Source: Methanofollis tationis
GTDB taxonomy: Archaea > Halobacteriota > Methanomicrobia > Methanomicrobiales > Methanofollaceae
Length of the DNA: 64,000 nucleotides
Assembly: GCF_013377755.1 (NCBI RefSeq)
Contig: NZ_JABXWR010000001.1
Coordinates: forward strand, 383,104-447,103
Direction of reading: 5' to 3'
Under the pieces are notes generated by a model that ran no database searches, was not told where the DNA came from, and saw nothing but the letters and a program-made list of their open reading frames with translations. Positions 35,676 to 44,013 of the stretch are shown here, one piece after another (within the stretch, counting starts at the first letter, position 1; each line of letters starts with the position of its first letter). The position numbers and the translations under genes were made by a program.

Positions 35676-37010
35676 TCACCTTTTTCTCTTCAGGTCCCCG
35701 ACGAACTTCCGCACCGCCGTCACCCCGGCCACCATACCGGGCGCCGCCTCGTTCACGAACGCCACCTCGTCAAGACTCGTCTTCGGCCGGTCCCGCCGGT
35801 AGAGGTCGAGCGCCGCCGCACCGTCGTAATCCACGCAGGCGATCCGTGCGGCGAACGTGTCCCGCGGGAGCATGATCGCATCCCCGCTCAGGGTGGCGAC
35901 GTGGTAGGGGTGGGCGAGCAGGGCGGCGGAGAGGTCGTTCGACTGCGCGACCCCGGCCCGGCCGAGGCGGTCGGTGAGGGCGTTGAAGTCGGCCAGGAAA
36001 TAAAATCCGCCCTCGGGTTTTGTCGCCGCCACCCCATCGATCATGGCGAACGCCCGACTCACGTACCGGCACATGATCCCGTGGATCGCTCTGATCGTCC
36101 TGATATACTCCTCGATCTCGAGGTTCGGCGAGTAGGCGGCCACCGCCGCCATCTGCACCGGCGTCGAGACCGCGGTGTAGATCGTCGCCGCAATGGCGGT
36201 CATGTCGGCGATCAGGTTCTCCGGGCCGCCTTCAGGCAGGACGCAGACACCGAGGCGGTATCCCGCGGCAGATCGGTCCTTCGAGAGCCCGCCGGTCACG
36301 AAGGTCCCCTCCGGGTACACCGCCGCCATGGAGGTGAAGTGCTCGAAGGTGTAGGTAGTGAGGGCGTAGATCTCGTCGGCCAGGACGAGACAGCCGTAAT
36401 CGCGGCAGACGGCGGCGATCTCCTCGAGTTCGCTGCGGGAGTACAGGGCGCCGGTCGGGTTGTTCGGGTTGGTGAGGACGAGGATATGGCGCCGGTCAGG
36501 GTCGGCGGCGAGCACCGCCCTGAGTGCCTCCGGGTCCATCCGGAACCCCCTCTCCCGTTCGGGCGGGAGGGTGAGGTACGGCCTGCCGATCAGGTTCAGG
36601 ATGGGTGCATAGCCCACCCACGCGGGCGATGGGATGATCGGAACCGCATCGAGCGATGAAAAGAGGATGTAGATCAACTCTTTCGTCCCGTTCCCGATGA
36701 AGACCCGGTCGGGTTCCACGGCCAGCCCGAAATGCCTCCGGTAAAAGGCGGCGACGGCCATCCGCAGGAGATCGATCCCCTCGGCGGCGGCGTACTCCCC
36801 GCGATCGGCCGCGCTCGCGAGCGCTTTTACCAGTGCCGGCGGCACCGGAAAGGGCGACTGCCCGAGGGCGAAGTTGTAATACCGTTCTTTGCAGCCCGCA
36901 AGGCTGCAGGCATTCCTCTGCCTGGCGATCATCTGCCCGATCCTCAGGTTTTCGGGCATGGTGAGCGCATCGATATGCGGCTCCGTCCGTATGGCGAAGA
37001 TCTGCTCCAT
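35676..37010 (-). CDS. PLP-dependent class I/II aminotransferase
   Basis: 444-aa fold-type I aminotransferase. LVLTNPNNPTGALYSRSEL, LVLADEIYALTTY (PLP Asp) and VTGGLSKDRSAAGYRLG (Schiff-base Lys) are intact. Several residues before GxGxKE (FIGNGTKELIYIL) fit too. The ATG at 37010 has GAGAGGGGGA about 9 nt upstream and is preferred over the TTG at 37034. Substrate is unknown. The upstream gene on the same strand is a TPP-dependent decarboxylase/carboligase; a transaminase feeding a 2-oxoacid to such an enzyme is a plausible pair. Confidence 0.85.
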   Translation of the reverse strand: MEQIFAIRTEPHIDALTMPENLRIGQMIARQRNACSLAGCKERYYNFALGQSPFPVPPALVKALASAADRGEYAAAEGIDLLRMAVAAFYRRHFGLAVEPDRVFIGNGTKELIYILFSSLDAVPIIPSPAWVGYAPILNLIGRPYLTLPPERERGFRMDPEALRAVLAADPDRRHILVLTNPNNPTGALYSRSELEEIAAVCRDYGCLVLADEIYALTTYTFEHFTSMAAVYPEGTFVTGGLSKDRSAAGYRLGVCVLPEGGPENLIADMTAIAATIYTAVSTPVQMAAVAAYSPNLEIEEYIRTIRAIHGIMCRYVSRAFAMIDGVAATKPEGGFYFLADFNALTDRLGRAGVAQSNDLSAALLAHPYHVATLSGDAIMLPRDTFAARIACVDYDGAAALDLYRRDRPKTSLDEVAFVNEAAPGMVAGVTAVRKFVGDLKRKR

Positions 37011-37094
37011 GGCTGCCGTCCCCCTCTCTGACAACTACCCCTTCGGAGTGTCGGTATAAAGGTTTATGGGTCGCCCTCCCGGCCGCGTTCGTCT

Positions 37095-38732
37095 TCAGAA
37101 CCGCTTCGGATCCGTCTCCACATCGACGATCGCCGGGCGTCCGCTCTCCAGCGCCTTCGCCACCGCCGGGGCGAGTTCGTCAGGCCTCTCCACCGAAAAC
37201 CCCTCGCCGCCGCATGCCCGGGCATACGCCGCAAAATCCGGGTTGTGCAGTTCGGTCCCGAAGTTCGGGTAGTTCTCCATCCGCTGCTCGACGCGGATCA
37301 TCCCGAGTTCGTGGTTGTTGAGCACGACAACCGTCATTGGCAGGTCGTATTTCACCGCAGTCAAAAACTCCGCCATCGCCATGGAAAACCCGCCGTCTCC
37401 GGTGATGCAGACGGTCGGCCGCTCTGGATAGGCGATCTTCGCCGCGATCGCCGCCGGCATCGCAAACCCCATCGTCGCGAGATATCCCGACATCGCGAAC
37501 TGCTGGGTCCCCTTCATTCTGAAGTTTCGCCCGAACCACCACCCGTTCTCCCCGACATCGACCGTGATGACAGCGTCGTCTGGCAGGATCTCGGAGAGCA
37601 CCTGCATGATGAAGGGGGGCCTGACGGGTACCGCCGCGGGATCGGCCTCGTTATCGATCTGCGCCCTCCATGCCGCCCGGTCCTGCGCAATCGTCTCCTT
37701 CCTCGCCGCATCCTCCCGCCGCTCCAGGCGTTCGAGGAGACGGGGCAGCACCAGCCCGCAGTCCCCCCAGAGTGAGACGGTCTCTCGATGCCGCCCGAGC
37801 TTGATCGGGTCGAGGTCCACCTGGACGAGCGCTTTTTCTCCGGGGACGTTCGTCTGCTTCGAGAACCCCACCCCGAAGGCGAGGAGGAGATCGGCCTCCT
37901 CCGCCTTTTTTCTCGCCTGCGCCGATCCCACCGAGCCCAGGATGCCCAGGTGCCAGGGGTCGTCCTCGGGGATCAGCCCTTTCGCCCTGAAGGTGGTGAG
38001 GACCGGGGCGGCGATTCTCTCTGCAATGGCGCGGACCACCGGCACGGCGTCGCGAGCGCCCCAGCCTGCGATGATCACGGGCCTCTCTGCCCGGTTCACG
38101 ACCCCGGCCGCCCGGTCGATCCCGGCGTCCGAGGGTGCGATCTCCACGGACGGCGGCATCCCCTCGGCCGGGCAGCAGGCCAGATCGACGTGCTCCTTCT
38201 GGACGTCGTTCGGAATCGAGAGCTGGGCGACGCCTCGGTGGACGATCGCGTGGCGCATGGCGGCGTCGACCAGGCGGACCGCCATCGTCTTCTCGTGCAG
38301 CGTGTTGTTATAGACCGTCACCGGCCGGAAAAAGGCGTCCTGATCGATCTCCTGAAAACCCCCCGGCCCGGCGTACTGGGCCTTCACCTGCCCGTTGAGG
38401 GATATCACCGATGCCCGGTCCTCTTTTGCGTCGTACAGCCCGGTGGCAAGGTTTGTCGCCCCCGGCCCGGCGATCGTGACGCAGGCGGCGACCCTGCCGG
38501 TGAGTTTGTGATAGGCGGACGCCGCCATCGCCGCAGTCTCCTCGTGCCGGACCTGAAAAAAGCGTATCTCTGGATGTTTTCTGATGGCATCGATGACACC
38601 CAGCGACGAGGTGCCGGGAATACCGAAGACGACACCGACGCCCCACCTGACGAGTTCCCCGATGATCACTTCGGCGACCGTCTGCTCGCCCCGGACGCCT
38701 TCGTCCCCTGAAGAATGAATCTCTCCTGACAT
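37095..38732 (-). CDS. Thiamine-diphosphate-dependent 2-oxoacid decarboxylase/carboligase (AHAS-like)
   Basis: 545-aa three-domain TPP enzyme. The N-domain has VVFGIPGTSSLGVID and the catalytic Glu in FQVRHEETAAMAASAY. The middle domain is FAD/NAD-like. The C-domain has TPP motif VCITGDGGFSMAMAEFLTAV. It resembles acetolactate synthase and pyruvate oxidase. No regulatory subunit lies next to it, which argues against the main biosynthetic acetolactate synthase. GAGGGGGATC precedes the ATG. Coupled to the downstream aminotransferase (84-bp gap). Product not determined. Confidence 0.78.
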   Translation of the reverse strand: MSGEIHSSGDEGVRGEQTVAEVIIGELVRWGVGVVFGIPGTSSLGVIDAIRKHPEIRFFQVRHEETAAMAASAYHKLTGRVAACVTIAGPGATNLATGLYDAKEDRASVISLNGQVKAQYAGPGGFQEIDQDAFFRPVTVYNNTLHEKTMAVRLVDAAMRHAIVHRGVAQLSIPNDVQKEHVDLACCPAEGMPPSVEIAPSDAGIDRAAGVVNRAERPVIIAGWGARDAVPVVRAIAERIAAPVLTTFRAKGLIPEDDPWHLGILGSVGSAQARKKAEEADLLLAFGVGFSKQTNVPGEKALVQVDLDPIKLGRHRETVSLWGDCGLVLPRLLERLERREDAARKETIAQDRAAWRAQIDNEADPAAVPVRPPFIMQVLSEILPDDAVITVDVGENGWWFGRNFRMKGTQQFAMSGYLATMGFAMPAAIAAKIAYPERPTVCITGDGGFSMAMAEFLTAVKYDLPMTVVVLNNHELGMIRVEQRMENYPNFGTELHNPDFAAYARACGGEGFSVERPDELAPAVAKALESGRPAIVDVETDPKRF

Positions 38733-38776
38733 GATCCCCCTCTCTCGAAGGGGGGGATCGACCCCATACTATATCT

Positions 38777-39733
38777 CTATTGCTCAGCCCCGGCGTCGCC
38801 GTAGCGGTAGCTCCCGGCCGGGACGACGATCTCAAAGCGGGCGCCTTTCCCGGCCTCGCCCGTCTCCCTGATGGCGATCCCGGTGATCGCAAGAATCTCG
38901 CGTATGAGGAAGAGCCCGAGGCCGGTGTTTTTCCCGACGCTCCTGCTGAATATTTTGCCCTTTAAGTTAGGGTCCACGCCTTTTCCGTCGTCCTCTATCC
39001 AGAGGATGCCGCTCTCGCCGGTCGGGGTAAATCCGATCCGGATCGATGTCACGCCTCCGCCGTGCCTGACCGCATTCTCAAAGAGTGTGTAGAAGACCTT
39101 TCCAAAGAGGGGATCTGCATAGACCTCCAGGCGGCCGAGATCGATCGAGAGGCAGATGTTGTTGAACCTGACGATCCGGGCCGACTGCCGCGCCACCGTC
39201 TCGACGCCCTGCCAGACGGGCGCCTTCACCCCGAGGCTCTGGTAGTCCCTGGCAATGGCGATCTGCTCCTCGATCATCTCCGAGGCGCTGATGATCCGTT
39301 CGGTATAGACCCGTTCGTCAGAGCCCTCAGGTGTGATGTCCACCAGCAGACCGGCGTAGCCCCTGATCACGCCGAGATGGTTTTTGATGTCGTGCTGGGT
39401 GATCTCGGAAAGGATGGAGAGTTTTGTGTGCGCCGAGACGAGGGCATCCTCAGTCTGCTTTAGTTGAGAGATATCGCGGACGATCAGGGTGTGGCCGATG
39501 GTCCTGGAGCGGCGATCGGTGACCGGGGCGATCCGCAGTTCAGAGTGCTGCAATCCCCCTCCGCTCTGTTTTATGCTTCGTATGTAGGTTTTCTCCTCAT
39601 CCCCGTCGTAGCCGGCGATGAGTTCGGGGAAACGGTTGAGAATTGCGATTAACTCCTCCCTGCCATCAGATACTCGCTCCCGACTGCCCTCTTCCCCTCG
39701 CTGTTCAGCCGTTTCCTTCCTGAACCCCTGCAT
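38777..39733 (-). CDS. PAS-domain histidine kinase, possibly 5'-truncated
   Basis: 318 aa in the present frame. A PAS-like segment (about residues 25-95) ends in HTLIVRDISQLKQTEDAL. The H-box is EITQHDIKNHLGVIRGYAGLL. The ATPase domain has N-box YTLFENAVRHGGG, G1 LWIEDDGKGVDP and G2 TGLGLFLIREILAI. All residues needed for autophosphorylation look present. The N-terminus MQGFRKETAEQRGEE is low-complexity, has no RBS, and follows a stop codon directly; 30 bp upstream lies an IS5-type transposase. The sensor part is probably lost. No response regulator is adjacent. Confidence 0.75.
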   Translation of the reverse strand: MQGFRKETAEQRGEEGSRERVSDGREELIAILNRFPELIAGYDGDEEKTYIRSIKQSGGGLQHSELRIAPVTDRRSRTIGHTLIVRDISQLKQTEDALVSAHTKLSILSEITQHDIKNHLGVIRGYAGLLVDITPEGSDERVYTERIISASEMIEEQIAIARDYQSLGVKAPVWQGVETVARQSARIVRFNNICLSIDLGRLEVYADPLFGKVFYTLFENAVRHGGGVTSIRIGFTPTGESGILWIEDDGKGVDPNLKGKIFSRSVGKNTGLGLFLIREILAITGIAIRETGEAGKGARFEIVVPAGSYRYGDAGAEQ

Positions 39734-39762
39734 TTAGAGGGTTTTTTGGATTTTCTCGAGAG

Positions 39763-40713
39763 CTATCGCTCGGCAGCTTGCGCTTTGAGGGTAAGAAGTT
39801 GCCTGAAGTTGAAATTCATGCAGGAGAAGATGTTCTTGACGTGCACTCTGGCAACCGTCGTGACCATGAGGTGGCCTGCATGGAACACCCGCTTGATCAC
39901 GGCAAACGGTCGTTCCACCAGCGATCGTGTTCTGCTGATGGCCTTGTTCCGCCGGTTCTCCTTGATGGAGAGGGGATGGTTGCGAACGGCCCGGTGCATG
40001 GTCTTGTCCATAGATGCCTGCGGTTTCACCCCAAAATAGCCTTTATCGCGATAGACCGTCTCACCTTCCCGGGAGAGATCGATCCTGCTGTCATGGAGTG
40101 ACGCCGTGGTGGTCTCAATCCGGCGGATCAGCTGACTGTCCTTGTCGAGCAGGATGTGAAGTTTGTACCCGAACTGTGACTTCGAGCCCTTCTTGGCCCA
40201 GGTGCCGTCGCGGCTGCGCCGCGTCTCTGCCTGATCTCCCCGGGGCGTGCCGGCAGGAGCATGCCCGGGATCGGCGGTGATGAACGTCGCGTCCTGCATG
40301 ACACCGCGTTTGATGGCGAGCCCTTGTACTTCGAGTTGCCGCTGGAACTCATCCCAGATCGCGGTATCCTTCCCGGTTTGCGCCAAGCGTTCCCGGAACA
40401 GCCAGACCGTCGACCGATCCGGAATGGTTTCCGGATATCCCAGGAAGTGACGGAACGAGATCCGGTCGGTCGCCTGACGCTCCAGTTCGGGGTCAGACAG
40501 GCCATACCACTGCTGAAGCACCAGCAGCCGGATCATCAGAACGACGTCATAGTTCGGACGGCCGCCTCGCCCCTCGGCGTTGGTGTAGAGGTCAGCAAGG
40601 AGAGGGCGGAAGGCATCCCAGTCGATCAGACCGCTGACCTCACCCAGCCGATCACCCAGAGCTGCAAGGCTGGCATATTCGTGGTGGATCGCGAAATTGG
40701 TAAACGTGCTCAT
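39763..40713 (-). CDS. IS5-family transposase
   Basis: 316-aa DDE transposase of the IS5/DUF772 kind. RPNYDVVLMIRLLVLQQWYGLSD is the N-terminal domain. QDATFITADPGHAP, VYRDKGYFGVKP and RSLVERPFAVIKRVFHAGH carry the D, D and E triad. The frame is intact. The element's ends could not be set: the flanks within 60 bp show no convincing long inverted repeat or target duplication. It sits just upstream of a kinase that appears to have lost its N-terminus. Confidence 0.9.
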   Translation of the reverse strand: MSTFTNFAIHHEYASLAALGDRLGEVSGLIDWDAFRPLLADLYTNAEGRGGRPNYDVVLMIRLLVLQQWYGLSDPELERQATDRISFRHFLGYPETIPDRSTVWLFRERLAQTGKDTAIWDEFQRQLEVQGLAIKRGVMQDATFITADPGHAPAGTPRGDQAETRRSRDGTWAKKGSKSQFGYKLHILLDKDSQLIRRIETTTASLHDSRIDLSREGETVYRDKGYFGVKPQASMDKTMHRAVRNHPLSIKENRRNKAISRTRSLVERPFAVIKRVFHAGHLMVTTVARVHVKNIFSCMNFNFRQLLTLKAQAAER

Positions 40714-41060
40714 GGGAAAAAGGTCGATCCGGGACTATAAAGTACTTTGGGTGAGGTGGGGTTGTTCGAAATTCTCTGATGTAAAACCTTTCTTGGTGAG
40801 GCGTCTGGATCGCACTTCCGGGATTTTTTGTATTTCTCTTCCTGCCGGGACTTTTTCTATCTCCAGATTTCGGCGCGGATTCCTGGATAGGGGCTGCATG
40901 TGCGTGCGTGCTGGTACTCCTCCCGGAATATGGACGGATACTGGAATATCTATTATGGTCTCCCTGATCCGGACACTGCCCATTTATAATTAATTTAATC
41001 TCATTATCGATCCTTGAAACGCAGGGAATATTTAAATATTATATTGTCATTTAATGGAAC
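40714..41060. other. Intergenic region right of the IS5-type element
   Basis: 347 bp. No coding sequence is supported; the kinase sensor part is not here. The far right AATATTTAAATATTATATTG at 41029-41048 is a clear promoter-like AT stretch for the zinc-ribbon/HEAT gene. The IS right end probably lies in the first 80 bp. Confidence 0.5.
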
Positions 41061-41798
41061 GTGCCCGAGGAAGCGTTCTGCATGGCTCTTGGATACAGAG
41101 ATGTCTCTGATATAGAGGAGCAGTGGAGAGCAGCGCGGAGATATGATGCCTTTGAAGCTGAGAAATTCAATAAAAGAATGCTCTCCGCTCTGAATGAGAC
41201 CGATGCGGCTCTCGCGCCTCCGGATGGCATTTACGTATGCCCGTTCTGCGATAAAATTTCGTTCAGATATCTTAAAAAAGAGGGAGAAGCCCATCTCAGG
41301 TGTTCTGCATGTGGATCCGCTGTCACCCTGAACGATGAGGTCTGGGAAAATCCCCGCAGGCGCATTGAATATCTTTCCTTCACCTCGGGCTATCCGGGGA
41401 TCTATATTCTCCATCATCTTATCGCTCTCCACGAAAAAAACCGCGTTCAACCCGGGATATCTGGTGCAGAAAGCAAGGATGTCGAAAAAGCCATCGCTTC
41501 TCTCTCCAGTCCTGATGAGGAGGTGCGATACAGGGCTGCACGCTACCTCCGCATCCGCCGTCCGCTGCGGGCGTTCGAGGCGGTTGCCGCTGCCCTCAGT
41601 TCAGAACCGGCAGCGAAGATCAGGGTCATGCTCGTGCAGGCCCTTCCCTCGATCGGCGGAAGGGATGCGATCCCGCACCTCATCGCGGCAAGCGAGGACG
41701 CCGATCCCGCCGTCAGGGGTGCGGCTCTTCATGCCCTCTCATCGTTTGAGGGGATCGTCGTCGATGAGGTAACCGGACGCGCGGGCTGCGTTCGGTAA
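41061..41798 (+). CDS. Zinc-ribbon and HEAT-repeat protein
   Basis: 245 aa from GTG 41061; an ATG at 41082 (MALGYRDVSDIEE) with GAGGAAG about 8 nt upstream is an equally likely start. Residues 58-85 form a zinc ribbon (YVCPFCDKISFRYLKK ... LRCSACGSAV). Residues 145-235 contain three HEAT-like repeats (VEKAIASLSSPDEEVRYRAA; AALSSEPAAKIRVMLVQALP; AIPHLIAASEDADPAVRGAA). Such proteins mediate protein contacts; partner unknown. AT-rich promoter at 41029-41048. Confidence 0.7.
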   Translation: MPEEAFCMALGYRDVSDIEEQWRAARRYDAFEAEKFNKRMLSALNETDAALAPPDGIYVCPFCDKISFRYLKKEGEAHLRCSACGSAVTLNDEVWENPRRRIEYLSFTSGYPGIYILHHLIALHEKNRVQPGISGAESKDVEKAIASLSSPDEEVRYRAARYLRIRRPLRAFEAVAAALSSEPAAKIRVMLVQALPSIGGRDAIPHLIAASEDADPAVRGAALHALSSFEGIVVDEVTGRAGCVR

Positions 41799-41904
41799 AC
41801 AGCTGGCGCAAGAGAGCTGCTTGAGTGTATGCCCCCGGAGCGGCGGGCACACGATGAGATCGCGCAAAAAGAGTGATGGTCGGTGAGATGGCGGCAGCAC
41901 CCGG

Positions 41905-42174
41905 TCAGACCGGTCCGCCCGGACTCTCTTCATCTGCCGGCACGGCCACGAAGCGTTTCTCTATCCATCCGGTCGGCCCGCTTCAGGACCACGTTCATCG
42001 CCGCCTTTTCCTCCGGGGCTTCGAAGATCACGACGGTATCGTACCTTCCGAGCGTCCAGTACATGCCCGGGTATTTGACCTCCTCTTTCGTGTCGTCCTC
42101 GATATCCTTCAGGTTCTCGGCGATCACTTCTCCCGTCAGGTTTTTTTGAATTTCGCAAGCGCAATGAAAAGCAT
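41905..42174 (-). pseudogene. GYD-domain protein gene with two frameshifts
   Basis: The start is clear: GAGGTGA lies 3 nt before ATG 42174, which opens MLFIALAKFKK and hits a stop after a run of seven A (minus strand, 42141-42147). With one more A the frame continues NLTGEVIAENLKDIEDDTKE and YPGMYWTLGRYDTVVIFEAP, the GYD-domain core. Near 41950 one extra base breaks the frame again: removing it turns ETLRGRAGR-stop into ETLVAVPADEESPGGPV, the usual family C-terminus. Thus an about 90-aa gene carries one deletion and one insertion. GYD proteins are small and of unknown function. Confidence 0.8.
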
Positions 42175-42371
42175 CGTTCACCTCATCCACTCTCAGGGCA
42201 TTTCAGCATGGGAGAGGGAGATATATCGAGTGAATTATATGATGCGGGGAGTGGGAGGTCGGACGAGAGAGGGGGAGACGTTTTTCACCACTCAAGATAT
42301 GATGTCACTGAAAAACGGTTGCCTGTTAACACGGGTCTGATTTTTCTATAATACATAACCCGGATTTATAG

Positions 42372-42456
42372 TGCGAGGGAGGGGATTCGAACCCCCGAAC
42401 TCCTGCGAGAATGGACCCTAAATCCATCGCCTTTGACCTGGCTCGGCAACCCTCGC
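42372..42456 (-). tRNA. tRNA-Leu (TAG anticodon)
   Basis: 85-nt type II tRNA on the minus strand. Acceptor GCGAGGG pairs with CCCTCGC, followed by discriminator A, no encoded CCA. The anticodon stem ATGGA/TCCAT encloses TTTAGGG with anticodon TAG. A long variable arm (TCTCGCAGGAG) and T arm GGGGGTTCGAATCCCC are present. Confidence 0.95.
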
Positions 42457-42495
42457 GTTCAGATGAAAAATGCACTCAATCATACGATTGCCCGG

Positions 42496-42504
42496 TATTT
42501 ATAT
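42496..42504 (-). promoter_or_regulatory. TATA box for tRNA-Leu
   Basis: ATATAAATA on the minus strand lies 40-48 nt before the mature 5' end of tRNA-Leu, typical for an archaeal tRNA promoter. Confidence 0.6.
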
Positions 42505-42535
42505 CTTGGAGCGGCGGGCACCGCACGGTGCCGTC

Positions 42536-43095
42536 TTACCTCTCCTGCTTCCGGCCCGCGACATACTCCTCCAGCGTGACGACCCGGGCGTACACGCCGT
42601 TCAGCGCCGCCATGAAGGCCGCGTGGACCGATGCGGTCGGGACGCTCTCCCCCGAAAAGACCAGGTCCCTTGTGGCGCAGGCGTCTTCGACGACCGTGCA
42701 GGCGAACCCGGCCTCGCGGGCCGCCCGCGTCGTGGCGTCGATGCACATGTGGCTCATCGCCCCGCAGATCACGCACTCGCTGACCCCCTTCTCCCTGAGC
42801 GCAGCGAGCAAATCGGTCTGGAAGAAACTGTTCGGGAAATGCTTCTCGATCACCGCCTCGCCCGGACCGGGCGCCACCCGCTCGTGGATCTCCGAGCCGC
42901 GCGTCCCCGGCAGGAGAAACCCGGCGCCTTCCCGCATCGAGATGTGGCGGATGAAAAAGACGGGCTTTCCCTCCAGCCTGAACCGTTCGAGGGGGGGGAT
43001 GCGGCGCCGGAAGCCAACTCCATGCCGGCGCACTCCATCGCGCCGCCGGGAAAATAGTCGTTCTGGATGTCGATGAGGAGAAGGGCCTCTGTCAT
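42536..43095 (-). pseudogene. Isochorismatase-family hydrolase with a homopolymer frameshift
   Basis: ATG 43095 opens MTEALLLIDIQNDYFPGGAM, the catalytic-Asp start of the cysteine hydrolase family. The frame is lost at a run of eight C (minus strand, 42991-42998). One extra C would join it to LERFRLEGKPVFFIRHIS and on to CVICGAMSHMCIDATTRAA (catalytic Cys region), ending at 42536. The restored protein is about 186 aa. Either a true one-base deletion or a sequencing error in the homopolymer. Family enzymes hydrolyse isochorismate or amides such as nicotinamide; substrate unknown. Confidence 0.8.
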
Positions 43096-43247
43096 GGGTA
43101 GAGGTGGCCTCTCCGGCCACAAGAACATGGCGCCCCGCCCCTGCCGACTGAACCGGTGCCCCCCCCTCTCCGGATCGCCGCGTGAGACGGCGATGGTATT
43201 CAACGAAAATAAATAAAACACGGAGAAAGAGAAATACGGAGAAAACG

Positions 43248-43664
43248 ATGCTTGAGTACCTGAATACATTCGAACGATGGGTCTATCGGATCCTCACCGC
43301 CCTCCTTGCCGTCGTCATCGCCTTTTCCGTCTATGAACTGGCGATCCTGGTCGCCTACGGTCTCGTGGACGACCGTATGTTCAGGCTCGAAAACCACGAA
43401 CTTCTCGGTGTGTTCGGGGCATTTCTTCTCGTTCTCATCGGCATAGAACTCCTTGACACCATGCGGGCGTATATCGAGAAGCACGAGGTCCACGTCGAGG
43501 TGATCATGCTCGTCGCCATCATCGCCATCGCCCGGAAGATCATCCTCCTCGAGTCCTCTGAAGCGGCCGATCTCCCCCTGATCGGCATGGCCCTCCTGCT
43601 GATGGCGCTTGCGGCCGGTTATTATATCGTCGTCAGGACGCGGAGGATCCAGGACGGGGAGTGA
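43248..43664 (+). CDS. PsiE-family membrane protein
   Basis: 138-aa protein with four predicted TM helices (about 12-35, 55-75, 88-105, 110-128). It carries LENHELLGVFGAFLLVLIGIELLDTM and VHVEVIMLVAIIAIARKIILLE, the core of the phosphate-starvation-inducible PsiE family. Role unknown even in bacteria. GGAG at 43238-43241 supports this ATG over an upstream open frame. Confidence 0.82.
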   Translation: MLEYLNTFERWVYRILTALLAVVIAFSVYELAILVAYGLVDDRMFRLENHELLGVFGAFLLVLIGIELLDTMRAYIEKHEVHVEVIMLVAIIAIARKIILLESSEAADLPLIGMALLLMALAAGYYIVVRTRRIQDGE

Positions 43665-43673
43665 AGCGGCGGG

Positions 43674-43881
43674 ATACCCTTGAACCGCACCAGCCACGAA
43701 CCGTTGATCTCTCCGGCGATCTGGACGGTAACCGATTCGGGGGTGAGAACGTCGGCGGTCCCGGCAATCAGCAGCACGTCGTTTGTGATCCCGGAGAGGT
43801 TCTCATACTACACCCTGCCGTTGCTATCAGGCAGATGGCGACGATGACCGTTGCAGATGATATCAGTGCTCCTTTCATCAT
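43674..43881 (-). pseudogene. Remnant of a lipoprotein alpha/beta hydrolase
   Basis: ATG 43881 with GAGG upstream opens a signal sequence with a lipobox-like end (MMKGALISSATVIVAICL then IATAGCS), followed by a stop within 37 codons. Shifting frame right after the lipobox gives YENLSGITNDVLLIAGTAD, VLTPESVTVQIAGEINGSW and LVRFKGIPP. This matches the region around the acidic residue and the segment before the catalytic His in methanogen alpha/beta hydrolases (ITNPVLVITGTDDVLTP type). Most of the gene, including the nucleophile, is gone. The remnant ends against the PsiE gene. Confidence 0.6.
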
Positions 43882-44013
43882 AATTGCCTCAATACTGGAT
43901 TATTATCTATAGATGTTCGAGAAACAGGCACATACCGCTTTTGTTTTGCAGGCCGGGATCGTGCCCGCTCACCCTGCTTATTTGTGCTCACGCACCGAAC
44001 AGGATCAGGAACC

